A stretch of 23,375 nucleotides of DNA from Fervidobacterium sp. (GTDB lineage Bacteria > Thermotogota > Thermotogae > Thermotogales > Fervidobacteriaceae). The position numbers and the translations under genes were made by a program. Numbering within the stretch: the stretch's first letter is position 1; each line of letters opens with the position of its first letter. The notes beneath the pieces were generated by a model. It made no database searches. It was not told the DNA's origin and saw nothing but the letters and a program-made list of their open reading frames with translations. The DNA is taken from NCBI GenBank assembly GCA_003522805.1, contig DPIB01000122.1:1-23375 (forward strand), in the 5' to 3' direction. Below, piece after piece: positions 23,366 through 23,375 of this stretch.

Positions 23366-23375
23366 TAATCGGCGA

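Overview
The window looks like a chromosomal segment of a thermophilic Thermotogota bacterium, most likely Fervidobacterium or a close relative. This is inferred from gene content and protein character: an endonuclease-type MutL, a TldD/TldE pair, an M42 peptidase, MMPL/RND and GT4 genes, Glu/Lys-rich proteins, moderately AT-rich DNA and strong GGAGGTGAT-like ribosome sites. No database search was possible. Most of the window is ordinary, densely packed coding DNA with no tRNA, rRNA, CRISPR array or intact mobile element.

Layout. (1) 36-4788, plus strand: mutL, then after a promoter and a hairpin-rich leader the TldD/TldE protease pair, overlapping by ATGA, closed by a clear intrinsic terminator (4820-4851). 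(2) 4850-10864, plus strand: a promoter directly after that terminator heads a probable operon of a metallo-beta-lactamase-fold hydrolase, a VanZ-like membrane protein, a secreted protein with two solute-binding domains, a membrane histidine kinase, and a REC-DUF3369-HD-GYP response regulator. The last three look like a BvgS-like sensor split into separate proteins, with cyclic-dinucleotide hydrolysis as output. (3) 10874-13512, minus strand: an M42 aminopeptidase, a membrane-anchored SPOR-like protein and a ComEA-like DNA-binding protein with two HhH domains. (4) 13770-18677, plus strand: a PflX-like radical SAM protein, a second overlapping radical SAM protein, rlmN, then a mobile-element relic, a PASTA-domain membrane protein and rsgA. 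(5) 18714-23365, minus strand: two small unrecognised membrane proteins, an MMPL/RND exporter and a GT4 glycosyltransferase that resembles glycolipid synthases.

The most unusual stretch is 16585-16962, between rlmN and the PASTA gene. It reads as a structured RNA of the HEARO/omega-RNA type followed by a broken, internally deleted iscB (the OMEGA nuclease ancestral to Cas9): the RRXRR amino-terminal part is recognisable, carries one stop codon, and is joined to what looks like the family's carboxy-terminal tail, with the RuvC/HNH core missing.

The second notable point is that rlmN-(relic)-PASTA protein-rsgA matches the Firmicutes order rlmN-prpC-prkC-rsgA, but with no phosphatase and no kinase domain: only the membrane anchor and PASTA sensor domains remain in the PrkC position.
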